Below, piece by piece: positions 63,924 to 64,000 of a stretch of DNA of 64,000 nt. The translations under genes were made by a program, and so were the position numbers. Below the pieces are notes generated by a model that did not search any database, was not told the origin of the DNA, and worked only from the letters and a program-made list of their open reading frames with translations. Source of the DNA: Pseudacidovorax sp. NFM-22 (lineage in GTDB: Bacteria > Pseudomonadota > Gammaproteobacteria > Burkholderiales > Burkholderiaceae_C); assembly GCF_021401245.1 (NCBI RefSeq), contig NZ_JACBFY010000007.1, forward strand, positions 1 through 64,000. The letters are read 5' to 3'. Within the stretch, counting starts at the first letter, position 1. Every line of letters begins with the position of its first letter.

Positions 63924-64000
63924 GGAAGGCTCCTGTTGACGGATGCCTGACTCGTCCCAAAAGACGTGCCAGCCGCGCTTGCCTTGCAGATCAAGGACTT

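Overview
The window is GC-rich bacterial DNA, apparently from a beta-proteobacterium of the order Burkholderiales, most like a member of the Comamonadaceae or Alcaligenaceae. The signs are six Bug-type periplasmic solute receptors, many LysR-type regulators each beside a small catabolic cluster, a CeoAB-OpcM type efflux operon, and the codon style. A Rep_3-type replication initiator (23568-24959, minus) lies back to back with a parA-parB pair (25594-27905, plus). The 634-base space between them carries repeated Rep-binding-like motifs and palindromes. I therefore read the window as the origin and partition region of a second replicon (chromid or megaplasmid) with its flanks. This rests on gene content; I could not compute GC skew or compare with a database.

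Left arm (1-23.5 kb). A cluster at 0.25-5.3 kb pairs a 2-oxoadipate dioxygenase/decarboxylase (HglS) with an FAD-linked dehydrogenase of the D-2-hydroxyglutarate type and a Bug receptor, divergent from a LysR gene. Together these would take 2-oxoadipate (end of lysine breakdown) to 2-oxoglutarate. Next come a DUF4142 protein, a flippase-like membrane protein, a TerC/CBS membrane protein, a Bug/zinc-dehydrogenase/small-protein operon with its LysR gene, a hipBA toxin-antitoxin pair and a YkgJ-type cysteine-cluster protein. The stretch ends with a LysR-llpE-ceoA-ceoB-opcM efflux locus.

Origin region (23.5-36 kb). After rep-ori-parA-parB there is 1.2 kb without a convincing gene but rich in palindromes and an AGGGC tandem repeat. 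Three near-identical palindromes (core GTTGAACSGTTCAAC), likely parS sites, lie in the 3' end of parA, the 3' end of parB and just after parB. Two tyrosine-recombinase-like genes follow (29.1-31.0 and 34.6-35.6 kb). Both lack residues normally needed for catalysis. They enclose a DUF4142 gene and a PQQ glucose dehydrogenase gene.

Right arm (36-64 kb). This holds a DUF421 pair, a class III aminotransferase, and an ECF41-type sigma factor with an exact match to the ECF41 promoter consensus followed by its usual carboxymuconolactone-decarboxylase-like partner. Then come an ArsR-like gene broken by a 164-base MITE-like element, a NIPSNAP gene with an internal stop, and a catalase-like/FdhF-like molybdoenzyme pair. 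A long catabolic region (45-61 kb) combines lactonase, FAH hydrolase, cyclase, epimerase, SDR, alpha/beta hydrolase, aldehyde dehydrogenase, DapA-like and ornithine-cyclodeaminase-like enzymes with four Bug receptors and two LysR regulators. It probably degrades sugar acids or related lactones. The window ends with an MFS transporter and two proteins that share an unusual repeated motif.

Four LysR-associated intergenic regions each contain an inverted repeat with a 7-base centre, the canonical LysR box geometry. These are listed as candidate operators.
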